Of a stretch of DNA of 64,000 nt, positions 50,787 through 61,448 are shown one piece after another. Numbering within the stretch: position 1 is the first letter of the stretch; the number at the start of each line of letters is the position of its first letter. The position numbers and the translations under genes were made by a program. Under the pieces are notes generated by a model, which made no database searches, was not told where the DNA came from, and saw only the letters and a list, made by a program, of their open reading frames with translations. Origin of the DNA: Deinococcus betulae (lineage in GTDB: Bacteria > Deinococcota > Deinococci > Deinococcales > Deinococcaceae); NCBI RefSeq assembly GCF_020166395.1, contig NZ_JAIQXU010000013.1, forward strand, positions 1 to 64,000. Direction: 5' to 3'.

Positions 50787-51012
50787 GACGAGTGCCGCCC
50801 ATTTCCATAACAGGGACGCTGCCGTCATGCCCGGAAATCCGTCCCTTTTCCTGCTCCCTCTGGTCGAGAAAATTTCGTCATACGTTCTGGCATTTTTCGG
50901 ACTCGATATGACAGGACCAGCAGGCCTGTTGCTCAGCAGAGCGATCGGCCCAGGCCGTCACCAGTACCGTTCAGCGCCGCCCCTACAATCCCTGCGGCGC
51001 TGCTCCTAATCC

Positions 51013-54000
51013 TTACCTTCCGCCAATCCGGTAGCTCACACCAAAGCGGAAGCGGGTGCTCTGCTCGGTGTTCTGCACCCCGATACTGACGTTGGTGCGC
51101 GAATTCAGGTTGTAGCCGGCGCTGAAGCTGGGGCGAATGGACTGGAGGTTCAGTCCTTGCAGCGGGGTGGTGGCGCGGAAGGTAAAGCGCCCGTCTGGGG
51201 TGCTGTATTCGGCGTTCAGCAACCCCTCGCCGTTCAGGTCCACCTGGTATTGCAGGTACAGGTCGCGCGTCAGGTATGACCCCAGGGTGATGGTCGCGCC
51301 CAGAGAATCGCCCGCAATCTGCGGGGTAAAGCGGAACACATCCAGCCCAAAGGCGTTGGCCACCGTGCGTTCCAGCTCGCCCAGGACAAAGACATTCAGG
51401 GCGGTCTGCAGGGCGCTGCTGCCCAGGGCGGCCAGGTTGTTCGGCAGGGTGGCCAGGTTGGGCACGCCGGTCGCCACCAGGGCGTAGAGTTCGGCCTCGC
51501 CGTAGGGCACGCCGGTATTGGGGTCGGCGCACTCGGCGGTGATCTGGGTGCAGGTCAGGGTGGTGTTCAGGCTCAGCACCGTGTCGCCGCTGGCGCGGGC
51601 CACAAACTCGCCCGCCACCGTCAGGGTGACCGGCACCCGCTGGGTAATCGCCGTGTCGCCGCGTGTGGTGCGCCCGCTGACGGTGCCGCTGGCCGTCACA
51701 TTAAACCGGGGATACACGTTGTCGCCTTCAAAGGTCACGGCGCTGTCGCCCAGCGTGAACTCGTTCTCGCGCAGGTAGATAAAGCCGCGCTGAGAGCGAA
51801 TCTCGCCGGCCAGGCGGGGGCGGTCGCCCGACCCGGACAGCACCAAGCCGCCGGCAAATTCGGCGCGGGCCAGGTTCTCGTCTACCCGGATACCGCTGCT
51901 GGCGCGAATAGGAATGTCCTCAAAGACCAGCCGTTCCAGAATGGGCAGGCTGGGCGCGCGCTCCTCCTCGCCCTCCTGCGCCGGCTGCGGGAAGGTCGTG
52001 TACTCGGGGGCCAGGGGGCTGGCGTAATTGTCGGTGGGGCGGCCACCTGCGCCCGTACTGCTCTGGCCGGGGGCCGGGATGGTGGCCGGGGCATTCACGC
52101 GCCCCAGCACGAGGCGGGTAAAGTCAGCCGCTCCCTGCACGCGAATCAGGGTGCCGTCGTCGGTGGCGCGCAGGTCGGCGTTCAGGGCACTTTCGCGGCC
52201 GTAAATGGCGGCCAGTGGCAGGTTGTAATTGCGGGCGCTCAGGGTCAGGTCAATCAGGGGCGCGACGGTCCCGCTCACACTGAGGGTGCCACCGCCCGCC
52301 GCGCCGGTACTGGTGCTGCTGGCCGTGACGGTCCAGCGGTCACCTGGCTGCTGCTCCAGTCGCACCTGGGCGGCGGGGAGCGCCCCCAGGGCGGCGGGGG
52401 CCAGCAGGCCACGGAAGGTCGCCACGGTGCTGCTCAGGCGGCCCTGGGTGAGCTGCCCGCGGAGCTCGACCACGCCGTCGGCGCCCACCGTGCCGCCGGT
52501 CAGCACCTGCCCGCCCGCTGCAAAGGCGCCGCTGTCGGGCAGGTCGCCGGCAAAGTCGGGAATCTGTACGCTCAGGCCCGCCAGCGCGCCGTCCAGGCTG
52601 CGCGCCCGCACCGAACCGCGTGGACGGTCGTAAGTGCCGGCCACACTGAGGGTCACGCTGCCTTTCAGGCTGGGTTGCAGGGCTGCCAGCCCCGGCACCA
52701 GCCGCAGCGCGGGGGTAAAGGTCGTGTTGGCCAGCTGGGCCGTGAGGTCCACCTGCTGGCGGGTGTACTGGCCCCGTACGTTCCAGGTGCCGGCGCCCGT
52801 CAGCTGGATGTTCACGCCGCGCAGTTCGCGGGCCGCGTAGTCCAGGGTGCCGGTGCCGGTCAGGGTCTCGGTCACGGCCGCCTCGCCCTCGCCGCTGGTG
52901 GCGCTGACGCGGATGCGCTCGGCGACCACGTTTACCTGCCCCGCCAGTGGGTCGGCCAGGGGGAACCGGAAGCGCGCCACGCCCGTCACCACACCTTCGC
53001 CCGGCGCGGTCCCGGTTGCGGCCCCTACCACCGCGCCCACCGGCAGCGCGCGCAGGTTGCCCTGCCCGAAGACGGCCCCGTCACTCAGCCCTGCCGTAAA
53101 GTCCGACTCGCCCAGGAAGCCGCGAATGCGCCAGTCGCCCGCCACCTGCGTCCCTTCCAGGCGTGCGGGGAGGCGCTGGCTACCCAGTGTCAGGTCATCC
53201 GAGCGCAGCACGAAGGTGCCGCCGCCGTCGCGCAGGGTGGCCTCGCCGCTCAGGCGCCCGCCCAGGGCCGGGGCCGTCACCAGGTCACCCAGGGCCAGGT
53301 CATCGGCAGTCGCGCGTACCGAGTAGCCCTCGCCGGTGGGGGCCACCGCCAGCGGCCCCGCCAGGGCCGGCAGCAGGTCGGCCAGCCCGCCCGAAGCGGT
53401 CACGATGGCCTGGCCCATCTGGCCGGTGCCAATCAGGTCGGCGCGGAAACTCTGGCCGGCCAGGGTGGCGCTGCCGCTGACCGCCAGCGTCTGCCCGGCC
53501 AGGGTCAGGGGCACGCGGGCGGCCTCCAGGCGGCCCTGCACGCCATCCGCGCCGGCTTGCAGGTTCACGTCCAGGGTGCCGCTCCCTTGCCGCAACTGCC
53601 CAGTGAGGGCGCCCGTCCAGAAGGCCCCGCCCTGTGCCGTCTGGAGCTGTGGCGCCTGAACTTGCGCCGCTTGAAATTGCAAGGTGCCGCTGCTCAGGGC
53701 CAGGGTCGCGCGCACCTCGGGGCGGCCCGCGCGCAGGGTCACGTCAGCGCTGACGTTGCCACTCAGCGGCAGGTCAAGGTAAGGCGCGCGGTACGGGGTC
53801 AGCAGGTTGGCCACCTGAAGGGCCAGCTGGCCGTCCCCGCTGTCGGGGTTCAGGGTGCCGCGAGCGGTCAGCACGCCGCTCAGGCCCCCAATCCCCAGCT
53901 GGCCCAGATTCAGGCCCGGCAGGTCGGCGCTCAGGGCCGTGCCGGTCCAGCGCACGGTGCCGCTGCGTTCTCCATCCGAGACGCTCAGGTCAGCCGCGCG

Positions 54001-57000
54001 CAGGCTGGCGGTGCCGCTGGCCCGCCACTCGCCCCGGCGCACGCTCAGCTGCGCCTGCGGGTCGCCGACTGGCCCGCTGGGCGTGACCGTCAGCGAGAGT
54101 TCGGGGCGGGTCAGGCCGGCCGCGCCCAGCAGGCGCCAGGTGCCGCCCGCATCTGGCCGCGCCTCAATGACGCCGCTGGCCTGGGCGCCGGGGCCGTCCA
54201 CTAGGCGCAGCTGCACGCCGCGCGCGTCGGCCACCACGCGCGCCCCGGCGCTCAGCAGCCCCGCTTCCCCCTTGACCAGAGGCTGGGCGAAAGCGCCGCC
54301 CACGGTCAAGGCCAGGGGAGAGGTCAGGACGCCGGCCGGGCCACCCGTCACGCGTGCCGCGCCGCGCCAGCCAGTCAGGCGCGTGGCGCTCAGGTCCAGG
54401 GCCGCGCGCAGGTTTTGCGGGCCAGTCAGGTTGCCGCGCAGCGTGAGGGCCTGCGCCTTCCAGGTGGCCTGCACCCGCCCGGCGACGGTGCCCGTAGCGT
54501 CCAGGGTCACGTCGGCGTCGCCGCTCAGGCCCACTTGCCCCGAGGCGGCCAGCGCCGAACCGAAGGCCTGTGCCCCGAGGCCACTCAGGGTCACGGCGTC
54601 TCCGCTCAGCGAGGCCACCGGGCGCCCACCCTGGCTCAGCGTGCCATTGAGGGTGGTGCCGGCGGCCGTCAGGGTGCCACTCAGGTCGTTCAGGGCGACC
54701 CCCGCTGCCGCCGCGCCGCGTGAAGCCACGGTGCCGACCAGGGTGGGGGCCGCCAGCGTGCCGCCCAGGGTCAGGCGGGCACTCAGGTCGCCCTGACCGC
54801 CCACCAGTGGCAGCGGGGTCAGGGTCAGGGCGCCCCCCAGGGTGGGCAGGAAGCCTGCGCCGCCCAGGGTCAGACTGCCGCCCCCCAGGCGGCCTGCGTT
54901 CAGGGCGTAGCCGCCCCGGCCGTCGCCGCGCAGGGTCAGGGGGTCCGGGAGGCCCGGCACCGTGGCCTGCACGGTGCCCGAAAGCGCAGGCCAGGTGCCG
55001 GCCAGGTTCACGTCGGCGCGCGTGGCGCCGCTGGTCAGGGCGCCGTAGACGCGCGCCTGCACGCGCCCAGCCGCCAGGTCGAGGCCGCTGGCCTCGGCGT
55101 ACAGGGTGCCGCCGGCCCCGCCACGCGGTGAAAGGCGCAGGTTCAGGCGGGGGTCCAGCAGGCGGCCTGACAGCGCCGCCTGGGCGTCCAGGGTCTCGGT
55201 GTTCAGGGTCAGGGTGCCGGCCGCAACCGGGTTTTGTACCGCCCCGCTCAGCGTGACGGCGCCGTCCAGCGTGCCGCGCCCCAGGGCCGGCAGGTTCAGG
55301 GCCGCCGTGCCCAGCCCGCGCGCCGTGACGGTCAGGCCGGCGGGCAGGGCGCCGCGGGCCGACACCACCGCGCCCCTCAGGCTGCCGCTCAGGTCGGCGC
55401 TGAGCCGGTTGCCCGCCGGCTGGTAACTCGCGCGGCCATACAGGCTGAAGGGGCCGGTCTGGCCCTGCTCGCCGCGCACAGACAGGTTCTGGGCCTCCAC
55501 CCGTTCCAGGCCGCCGCTCAGCGAGCCACGCACGTCCAGGCGGCCCGCTGCTGTCAAGGCGTCTACGTCCAGCCCTGGGGGCAGCAGGCGCGCGGCGCGC
55601 ACAGTCCCGGTGGTCAGGGTCAGGGCGTAGCGGCCGCCTTGCAGGCTGGCTTGTCCACTCAGGCGGGGACCAGCCAGCCGGGCCGTGAGGTCACCGCTGG
55701 CCAGCTGCGCGCTCAGGTCGCCACTGAGTTCGCCTAGCGCATCGGTCAAGGTGCCGCTCAACGCCAGGCTGGGGCTGCCCCAGGCCGCGCCGCCCAGGGT
55801 GGCCCCGCCGCTGAGACGCAGCTGTTCCGCGCGGCCCCACAGGGCGCCCACATCGAAGGCCGCCAGGGTCAGGGTCCCGCCGGGGCGCAGGGGCAGGGCC
55901 GCTGGAAAGCGCCCGGTCAGGCGGGCCTCGCGGGCACCGGTGCCGACCAGGGCCGCCACTCGCAGCTCGCCCTGGCCATCCAGCACGGCGTCCAGCGGCC
56001 CGCCGGGAATGTCCCCTACGGCGCGCACCGAGCCGGAAAACCCGGTGCGGGCGTTCCAGCCCAGCGGGCCGCGCAGGCGCACATCCACTCCCTGGGCGAC
56101 GTAGGCGGTGTTCAGGGTCAGGGCCAGCCGCTGCAGGCCGCCCAGCGCGCCGCTGCCCAGCTGGCCGCGCACCTCGCCCCCCAGCGCTGGGCCGGCAAAG
56201 ACCGCGCGGTAGTCACGGCCCAGCAGCCGCGCCGAAAGCTGGGTGCCGGCGGCGCGCAGCCCGCTAAGGTCGCTGCGCAGCTTGCCGCCCAGGCGCACGT
56301 CCGGCTTGCTCAGGGCGCCGGCAATCTGCGCCGTGTATGCGCCCGGCACCACCGAGGTCAGGTTGACCTTGGCGCTGAGGTTCAGGGTCGGAAAGACCGG
56401 CCCGCTCAGGCGAGCCGTACCCTGCACCGGGGCCGCCGCGCCCAGGGTGGCCTGCGCGCCGCTCAGGCGCAGGACGCCAGCGGCGTACCGGGCTGGGGCG
56501 GTGAACGTGACTCCCGACACCTCGCCAGCGGCCTGTGCCTGTACGTCCGCCAGGGTGCCGCCCAGGGTCAAGCTCAAGCGGCCAGGCACACCTGCCAGAG
56601 CCTGCAGGTCGGCGCTACTGGCCCCGCCGCTCAGGCGCCAGCCAGTCAGGCCCGGTCCCCCGCTCTGAGCGGCGCGCAGGTTCAGCGCCGCGCCCGCCAG
56701 AGCGCCCTCGGCGGTGACGGTCGCGGCGCCCCCAGTCAGGCCTGTCCCCGTCAGGGTGAGGTTGACGGCGCGGCTGTCGTAGGTGCCTTCCACACGCAGG
56801 GTCAAGACATCGGTGGCCCGTTCGCCGGCCTGGCCCGTCAGGCGGGCGCGCAGGTCGTTCAGGGTCACGGTGGCGTTGGCCTGCGGGTACAGCGGCCCGC
56901 GCACCCGCAGCGCCTGGCCAGCCAGGGTGCTGCTCAGGTCGGCGGACAGTTGCCCACCCGTCAGCGTCACCCGGCCGGCGGCCCGCTGGCCCTGGGCGCG

Positions 57001-60000
57001 CAGGTCCACGGTGGCCCGCCCGCTGGCGCGCTTCACTTGCAAGTCCGGCAGGGTCAGATCCAGATTCAGGCGGCCCTCGGCCCCTGGCAGCACGGGACGC
57101 AGCACTCGCGCGTTCAGGGCGGCGCCGCGCACGGTCAGGGTGCGGCCATCGAAAGCCACGGGCAGGCGGGAGCCGGGATGGGTCAGAGTGCCCGCTGCCC
57201 GCACCGGTCCGTCCCCCCAGCTCACGCGGGCGTCCAGGCCCAGGGGGTCACCCAGATAGCGGCTGCCTGCCAGGCTCAGGCGCGCGCCCTGCGCGTTCAG
57301 AACAGCCACCAGTTGACCCGGCACCAGGTCGCGCCGCACGGTGTCCGGCAGGCTGGCGGTGAAAGGGGAGAGGCCTGCGCTGACGGTGCCGCCCAGGGTG
57401 GGCAGCAGGGCCACTTCGCCGCCCACGGGGCCGCGCGGGGCTGCCAGCAGACGCTGGCCCTCGCCGCGCAGCGTGACCACGCCGGGTTGGGGGCCCAGGG
57501 CGTAGCGCACGGGCAGGGTGCCGGCCCAGGTGCCCGCCGCGTAGGTCAAGCCGCCCAGGCGCACGCGCGCGCCGGTCAGGCTGCCGCTCAGCGGGAAGGT
57601 CTGCGCAGGGACGCTCAGGCGCGTGGTCCCCGTGCCAAACGCCTGCGGCTTCAGGGTGACGGTGCCGCGCAGGTTCGCCACGCCGCCGCTCGCCTGGGCG
57701 CTCAGGTAGGGACCGGCGACCCGCACCTGCAAGTCCGAGAGGGTGGCCGGCAGCGTCAGCCGGCCCGAGGCCACCACGGCCTGCCCCGCCACCTCGCCGG
57801 TCACGCGCACCCTGCCGTCAGCGGCGCGCAGGGTCAGGGGGCCCGCCGTCAGGGTGCCGCTCAGCACGCCGGCCCGCGCCGTCAGGGTGCCGGCCAGGCG
57901 CTGCCCCGCCAGCGTGAGGCCCGCCGCCTGCACCTGCAAATTGTCAAAGCCGTTCAGGGTCACGGTGGCGCGGCCGCCTGCCGCGTCGCGCACCTGCACC
58001 TGCCCGCGCGGTGAGAGCCCGGTGCCCTGCACGTTGCCATTCACAAAAAGGCCGCCGCCCAGGGGCCCGCTGACATCCACGTCGTAGCGCCCGGACGGCA
58101 GGGAAGCCGTGCCCACCGCGCGCAGCCCCTCGCCATCGGTGAGCTGAAGGCTCAGGCCGTTCCAGGGGCCGCGCAGGGCGACCGTGTACTGGTCCAGCAC
58201 GCCGCGCGCGTCCACCGCTCCCCGGAAGGCGCCGCCCGCTCCGGGCCCCCAGGTGGCCGCGCCCTGAATCTGTCCCGCCTGGCCAAACGCGGTCAGCGCC
58301 TGCGCGCCCTGCACGCGGGTCAGGCCGCTGGCGCCGTCGTAGGTGAGGTTTAGGTCGCCCCAGCGGCCCAACGCCGTCAGTCGTGGGGTGAGGCTGCCGC
58401 GCAGATTCACGGCCTGCGCGGGCAGGGTCACGCCGCCAAATGACAGTTCGCCGGTGCGGCCGCTGACGGCCGCCTGCAGCGCGCGGTAAGGGCCACGGAC
58501 CGCCACATTCAGGGTCTGGCCCTGGGCGCTGACCTGGCCGTCCGCCTCCACATCGGGAAACACGCGCCCCGAGACTCGCGCCCGCGCGCCCGCGTACAGA
58601 GCCAGCAGGTCGGCCCGGACAGCGCCCGCCTGCCGGGTCAAGGTGCCCTGCACCCCGGCGCCCAGGGCCTGCGCGTCCACCGTCACGGTGCCGCCTTGCC
58701 CGGCCAGATTCAGGTCGAGGGTGCCGCTCAGGCTCTGGGTGCGCGCCAGGGGGCGTAGCGCCGCCAGATTGACGCGCCCGGTGGCCGTCAGGGCGTCGCC
58801 GCGCAGCACGCCGCGTGCACGCTGGCCGGCCGTCAGCAGGTCAAAGGCGACGGCGCCGCCTTCTTGCACCTGCAAGGTGCCGCGAATATCGCTGCCCTGC
58901 ACCCGCGCGGCCGTGCGGTAGGGCGCGCGCAGGTCGGCGTCGGCCAGCACGGTCACGCCGCCGACCTCGCCGCGCAGTGAGGCCGCCGTGCCGCGCCCAA
59001 AGGCGCTGAGGCTAACCCCATTGCCCACGGCCCGCAGCGACCCGAAGGCCTTGAGGGTCGTGGTCACAGTCACGTCACCCGTGACGCGCAGGTCACCGGC
59101 CACCGCCAGATTGCGCGCCCGCAGGCCAAAGCTGTCGCCGTTCCAGGTGAGGGCCTGCTGGCCAGCGGTGAAGGTACCGCGCTGCTGCACGTAGTTCAGG
59201 TTCAGAGGCCCGGCCAGTGCGTCACGCACGCCGGGCACCGTGGCCTGAAGGCGGCCCGTTACGTCGCCGCCCGTCAGGTCCAGGCGCCCGCTGCCTGACA
59301 GGTTCAGCCCGGCGCCCTGAAGGCCCTGAATCGCCCAGGTGCCGCGAAACTGCGGGTTCAGCGTCAGGCGGGCCGTCCCTCCCTGGCCGGTGTTCAGGTC
59401 GGCGCGCAGGCCGCGCCCGTCATATGTGGCGGTGCCGGACAGGGCAAAAGGTCCGGCCTGGCCGCCTTCCAGCCTGGCGCGCAGGTTCTGCGGCGTGCCG
59501 GCCAGGGTCAGGCGGCCCCCCGCCGCGCCGAAGGTGGGGTTCAGGGCGGCCTGAAGCTGCTGGCCCTTCGGGTTGAAGGTGGCCCGCAGCGGCCCGCCCA
59601 GGCTCTGCCCCTGCGCGCGAATGACGTTTTGCGCGTCAATGGTGGCAGTGACGTCCAGCGGCTTTTGCGCCAGCACGCCAGCCACGGTCACCCGCCCCTC
59701 GCGGCCAAAGGCCCAGCGGCCCTCAACACGCTGTTGGGCGCCGGCCACGGTGGTCAGGCCGCTGAAGGCGACGTCGTTGGTCTGCCCGGCCGTATTGCCG
59801 TCCTGGTTCAGGAAGGTGTATTCGGCGTTCACGTCGCGCAGGCCCACGCCGGCCAGTTCGCCCGCGCCCTGCACGTACGCCTTGACCCGCACGGTGCTCC
59901 AGCCGCCCGCTGTGACCCGCACGCGCGCCTGTCCCTGCCCGGTGGTGCCCAGCGCCCCCGCCAGCCCGGCCAGCGTGGGCCGCGCGTCGGCGGTCACGCG

Positions 60001-60894
60001 CCAGTTCTGCGCTTTCAGGTCAATGCGGCCCTGGGCCGTCACTGGGCCGTTCCAGCCGCGCCCGGCCAGATTCAGGGTCACGAGGTCGCCCCGGTGGGTG
60101 GCCGCGCCCCCCAGGCCGGTCACGGTCACAAAGCCCGCTTCAGGCACCCGCAGCGCGCCGCCTCTCAGGCGCAAGTCCCCGCGCACCGGGCCGTCGCCGA
60201 GCACATAGCGCCCGGTGATGCGCCCAGCCGTCACGCCGGGCCAGTAATGGTTCAGCACCCGCGCGTCGGCGTCAAGGTCCACAGTGAAAACATTGCCGGC
60301 TGGGCCTTCGCCCAGGCTCACCTTGGCGTTCAGTCCCCCCTCGCGGGTGCGGCCGGTGACCGTCAGCCCCGCGCCCGGCTGCGGCTGCACCGTGAACTGG
60401 CCGTCCGGCACATTCACGCCGCTGCCGTCCACAGTGACGCGGGTGCGCTGCACATCCACCGTGCCCAGCACCACACGCCAGCCGTTCCCGCTGGCTGGGC
60501 CGCCCGCGCCGGTTATCAGGTCTTGTAGGCGCAGGGCCACCTGGGCGTCGGCCACGCGCACGTTCAGCCGCACGGTGCGCTCTGCCGGGTTCACGCCGGC
60601 CACGGTGACGCCGACCTCGCCTGCGCTGGCCTGAACGCCGGGAAGGGTGAGCTGCACGCCGCCCAGTTCGGGTGCCCACAGCGGGCCGCCGATACGGTCG
60701 GCGCTCAGGCCGGCCGGCGCCCCAAAGCGGGCCAGCAGCACCCCGCCCAACAGAGCCGGCAAGAAGGCCAGGACCAGCAGCAGCGCCGCCAGCCCGCCCA
60801 GCAGCCAGGGCCAGCGTCGGCGGCGCCGGGGCGCGGGTGGAGAAGGAGGAGGGGGCGTCTCTACAGGGGCTGCCGGCTGCTGATCGTCTGTCAT
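51013..60894 (-). CDS. tamB: giant TamB-like (AsmA/DUF490) envelope protein
   Basis: A 3,293-residue protein. A cytoplasmic Pro/Arg-rich start (MTDDQQPAAPVETPPPPSPP) is followed by one membrane helix (WLLGGLAALLLVLAFLPALL). Then comes a very long run of repetitive beta-strand sequence full of LTLGG, LSGTL, VRGD and LNLRA-type patterns. The C-terminal TamB domain has FEGDNVYPRFNVTASGTVSG, ITLGSYLTRDLYLQYQVDLN and FRFGVSYRIGGR. Family members form a bridge-like beta-groove that moves lipids between the inner and outer membranes. E. coli TamB is about 1,260 residues, so this one is over twice as long, perhaps spanning the thick Deinococcus envelope. I chose ATG 60894; the frame continues to 61023 without family sequence. 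It is apparently a single-gene transcript. Confidence 0.88.
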   Translation of the reverse strand: MTDDQQPAAPVETPPPPSPPAPRRRRRWPWLLGGLAALLLVLAFLPALLGGVLLARFGAPAGLSADRIGGPLWAPELGGVQLTLPGVQASAGEVGVTVAGVNPAERTVRLNVRVADAQVALRLQDLITGAGGPASGNGWRVVLGTVDVQRTRVTVDGSGVNVPDGQFTVQPQPGAGLTVTGRTREGGLNAKVSLGEGPAGNVFTVDLDADARVLNHYWPGVTAGRITGRYVLGDGPVRGDLRLRGGALRVPEAGFVTVTGLGGAATHRGDLVTLNLAGRGWNGPVTAQGRIDLKAQNWRVTADARPTLAGLAGALGTTGQGQARVRVTAGGWSTVRVKAYVQGAGELAGVGLRDVNAEYTFLNQDGNTAGQTNDVAFSGLTTVAGAQQRVEGRWAFGREGRVTVAGVLAQKPLDVTATIDAQNVIRAQGQSLGGPLRATFNPKGQQLQAALNPTFGAAGGRLTLAGTPQNLRARLEGGQAGPFALSGTATYDGRGLRADLNTGQGGTARLTLNPQFRGTWAIQGLQGAGLNLSGSGRLDLTGGDVTGRLQATVPGVRDALAGPLNLNYVQQRGTFTAGQQALTWNGDSFGLRARNLAVAGDLRVTGDVTVTTTLKAFGSLRAVGNGVSLSAFGRGTAASLRGEVGGVTVLADADLRAPYRTAARVQGSDIRGTLQVQEGGAVAFDLLTAGQRARGVLRGDALTATGRVNLAALRPLARTQSLSGTLDLNLAGQGGTVTVDAQALGAGVQGTLTRQAGAVRADLLALYAGARARVSGRVFPDVEADGQVSAQGQTLNVAVRGPYRALQAAVSGRTGELSFGGVTLPAQAVNLRGSLTPRLTALGRWGDLNLTYDGASGLTRVQGAQALTAFGQAGQIQGAATWGPGAGGAFRGAVDARGVLDQYTVALRGPWNGLSLQLTDGEGLRAVGTASLPSGRYDVDVSGPLGGGLFVNGNVQGTGLSPRGQVQVRDAAGGRATVTLNGFDNLQVQAAGLTLAGQRLAGTLTARAGVLSGTLTAGPLTLRAADGRVRVTGEVAGQAVVASGRLTLPATLSDLQVRVAGPYLSAQASGGVANLRGTVTLKPQAFGTGTTRLSVPAQTFPLSGSLTGARVRLGGLTYAAGTWAGTLPVRYALGPQPGVVTLRGEGQRLLAAPRGPVGGEVALLPTLGGTVSAGLSPFTASLPDTVRRDLVPGQLVAVLNAQGARLSLAGSRYLGDPLGLDARVSWGDGPVRAAGTLTHPGSRLPVAFDGRTLTVRGAALNARVLRPVLPGAEGRLNLDLTLPDLQVKRASGRATVDLRAQGQRAAGRVTLTGGQLSADLSSTLAGQALRVRGPLYPQANATVTLNDLRARLTGQAGERATDVLTLRVEGTYDSRAVNLTLTGTGLTGGAATVTAEGALAGAALNLRAAQSGGPGLTGWRLSGGASSADLQALAGVPGRLSLTLGGTLADVQAQAAGEVSGVTFTAPARYAAGVLRLSGAQATLGAAAPVQGTARLSGPVFPTLNLSAKVNLTSVVPGAYTAQIAGALSKPDVRLGGKLRSDLSGLRAAGTQLSARLLGRDYRAVFAGPALGGEVRGQLGSGALGGLQRLALTLNTAYVAQGVDVRLRGPLGWNARTGFSGSVRAVGDIPGGPLDAVLDGQGELRVAALVGTGAREARLTGRFPAALPLRPGGTLTLAAFDVGALWGRAEQLRLSGGATLGGAAWGSPSLALSGTLTDALGELSGDLSAQLASGDLTARLAGPRLSGQASLQGGRYALTLTTGTVRAARLLPPGLDVDALTAAGRLDVRGSLSGGLERVEAQNLSVRGEQGQTGPFSLYGRASYQPAGNRLSADLSGSLRGAVVSARGALPAGLTVTARGLGTAALNLPALGRGTLDGAVTLSGAVQNPVAAGTLTLNTETLDAQAALSGRLLDPRLNLRLSPRGGAGGTLYAEASGLDLAAGRVQARVYGALTSGATRADVNLAGTWPALSGTVQATVPGLPDPLTLRGDGRGGYALNAGRLGGGSLTLGGAGFLPTLGGALTLTPLPLVGGQGDLSARLTLGGTLAAPTLVGTVASRGAAAAGVALNDLSGTLTAAGTTLNGTLSQGGRPVASLSGDAVTLSGLGAQAFGSALAASGQVGLSGDADVTLDATGTVAGRVQATWKAQALTLRGNLTGPQNLRAALDLSATRLTGWRGAARVTGGPAGVLTSPLALTVGGAFAQPLVKGEAGLLSAGARVVADARGVQLRLVDGPGAQASGVIEARPDAGGTWRLLGAAGLTRPELSLTVTPSGPVGDPQAQLSVRRGEWRASGTASLRAADLSVSDGERSGTVRWTGTALSADLPGLNLGQLGIGGLSGVLTARGTLNPDSGDGQLALQVANLLTPYRAPYLDLPLSGNVSADVTLRAGRPEVRATLALSSGTLQFQAAQVQAPQLQTAQGGAFWTGALTGQLRQGSGTLDVNLQAGADGVQGRLEAARVPLTLAGQTLAVSGSATLAGQSFRADLIGTGQMGQAIVTASGGLADLLPALAGPLAVAPTGEGYSVRATADDLALGDLVTAPALGGRLSGEATLRDGGGTFVLRSDDLTLGSQRLPARLEGTQVAGDWRIRGFLGESDFTAGLSDGAVFGQGNLRALPVGAVVGAATGTAPGEGVVTGVARFRFPLADPLAGQVNVVAERIRVSATSGEGEAAVTETLTGTGTLDYAARELRGVNIQLTGAGTWNVRGQYTRQQVDLTAQLANTTFTPALRLVPGLAALQPSLKGSVTLSVAGTYDRPRGSVRARSLDGALAGLSVQIPDFAGDLPDSGAFAAGGQVLTGGTVGADGVVELRGQLTQGRLSSTVATFRGLLAPAALGALPAAQVRLEQQPGDRWTVTASSTSTGAAGGGTLSVSGTVAPLIDLTLSARNYNLPLAAIYGRESALNADLRATDDGTLIRVQGAADFTRLVLGRVNAPATIPAPGQSSTGAGGRPTDNYASPLAPEYTTFPQPAQEGEEERAPSLPILERLVFEDIPIRASSGIRVDENLARAEFAGGLVLSGSGDRPRLAGEIRSQRGFIYLRENEFTLGDSAVTFEGDNVYPRFNVTASGTVSGRTTRGDTAITQRVPVTLTVAGEFVARASGDTVLSLNTTLTCTQITAECADPNTGVPYGEAELYALVATGVPNLATLPNNLAALGSSALQTALNVFVLGELERTVANAFGLDVFRFTPQIAGDSLGATITLGSYLTRDLYLQYQVDLNGEGLLNAEYSTPDGRFTFRATTPLQGLNLQSIRPSFSAGYNLNSRTNVSIGVQNTEQSTRFRFGVSYRIGGR

Positions 60895-61044
60895 TCCACC
60901 CACCGGGCCAGGGCGCCGTTCTCTCGCAGATTTGACGCTCCTGGCCGCATTCTGTGCATTGTACGCAGCCCTGCGTGAAGGCCGCACCCACCGCATCCTC
61001 ATGCAACCGTCAGAAAAGCCCAATCAGGCAGGCGCCTTTGCCGC

Positions 61045-61050
61045 TAGCAT
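61045..61050 (+). promoter_or_regulatory. -10 box TAGCAT, leaderless promoter of acyP
   Basis: TAGCAT, six bases, then ATG at 61057; no Shine-Dalgarno. Confidence 0.5.
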
Positions 61051-61056
61051 GGCGCC

Positions 61057-61320
61057 ATGCGACTGACCGCCCTTGTGAGTGGCACTGTACAGGGCGTCGG
61101 TTACCGGCGCTACGTGCAGAGATATGCCCGCGACCTCAAGCTGCACGGCTACGCCGAGAACCTGACCGACGGCCGGGTCGAGGTGGTGGCCGAGGGCCAC
61201 GAGGCCGACCTGGACCGCCTGCTGCACTGGCTGCGGCGCGGCCCACCCCACGCCCGCGTGCAGGACGTGCAAACCCAGTACAGCGAGGCGACGGGCGTCA
61301 AAGACTTTCACGTCTATTGA
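61057..61320 (+). CDS. acyP: acylphosphatase
   Basis: An 87-residue enzyme hydrolysing acyl phosphates. Phosphate-binding loop GTVQGVGYRRYV with catalytic Arg about 17, and catalytic Asn about 35 in YAENLTDGRVEV, close to the family consensus. The usual length and a C-terminal FHVY fit. It is divergent from tamB, with a 162-base gap. The start is fixed by TAGCAT six bases upstream. Confidence 0.95.
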   Translation: MRLTALVSGTVQGVGYRRYVQRYARDLKLHGYAENLTDGRVEVVAEGHEADLDRLLHWLRRGPPHARVQDVQTQYSEATGVKDFHVY

Positions 61321-61436
61321 GGGCGGGCGCCAGCGTGTTGGCGTGCCCCCTCCACCCGCTGTTCTCGGCTGGCCCCGTCCTTAACAGTGAAATCGGCGCT
61401 TGGTGCAGGCCTCAGCTCTCCGTCAGACGCGGTCCC

Positions 61437-61442
61437 TAGAGT
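61437..61442 (+). promoter_or_regulatory. -10 box TAGAGT, leaderless promoter
   Basis: TAGAGT, six bases, then the ATG at 61449. Confidence 0.5.
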
Positions 61443-61448
61443 GGCGAC

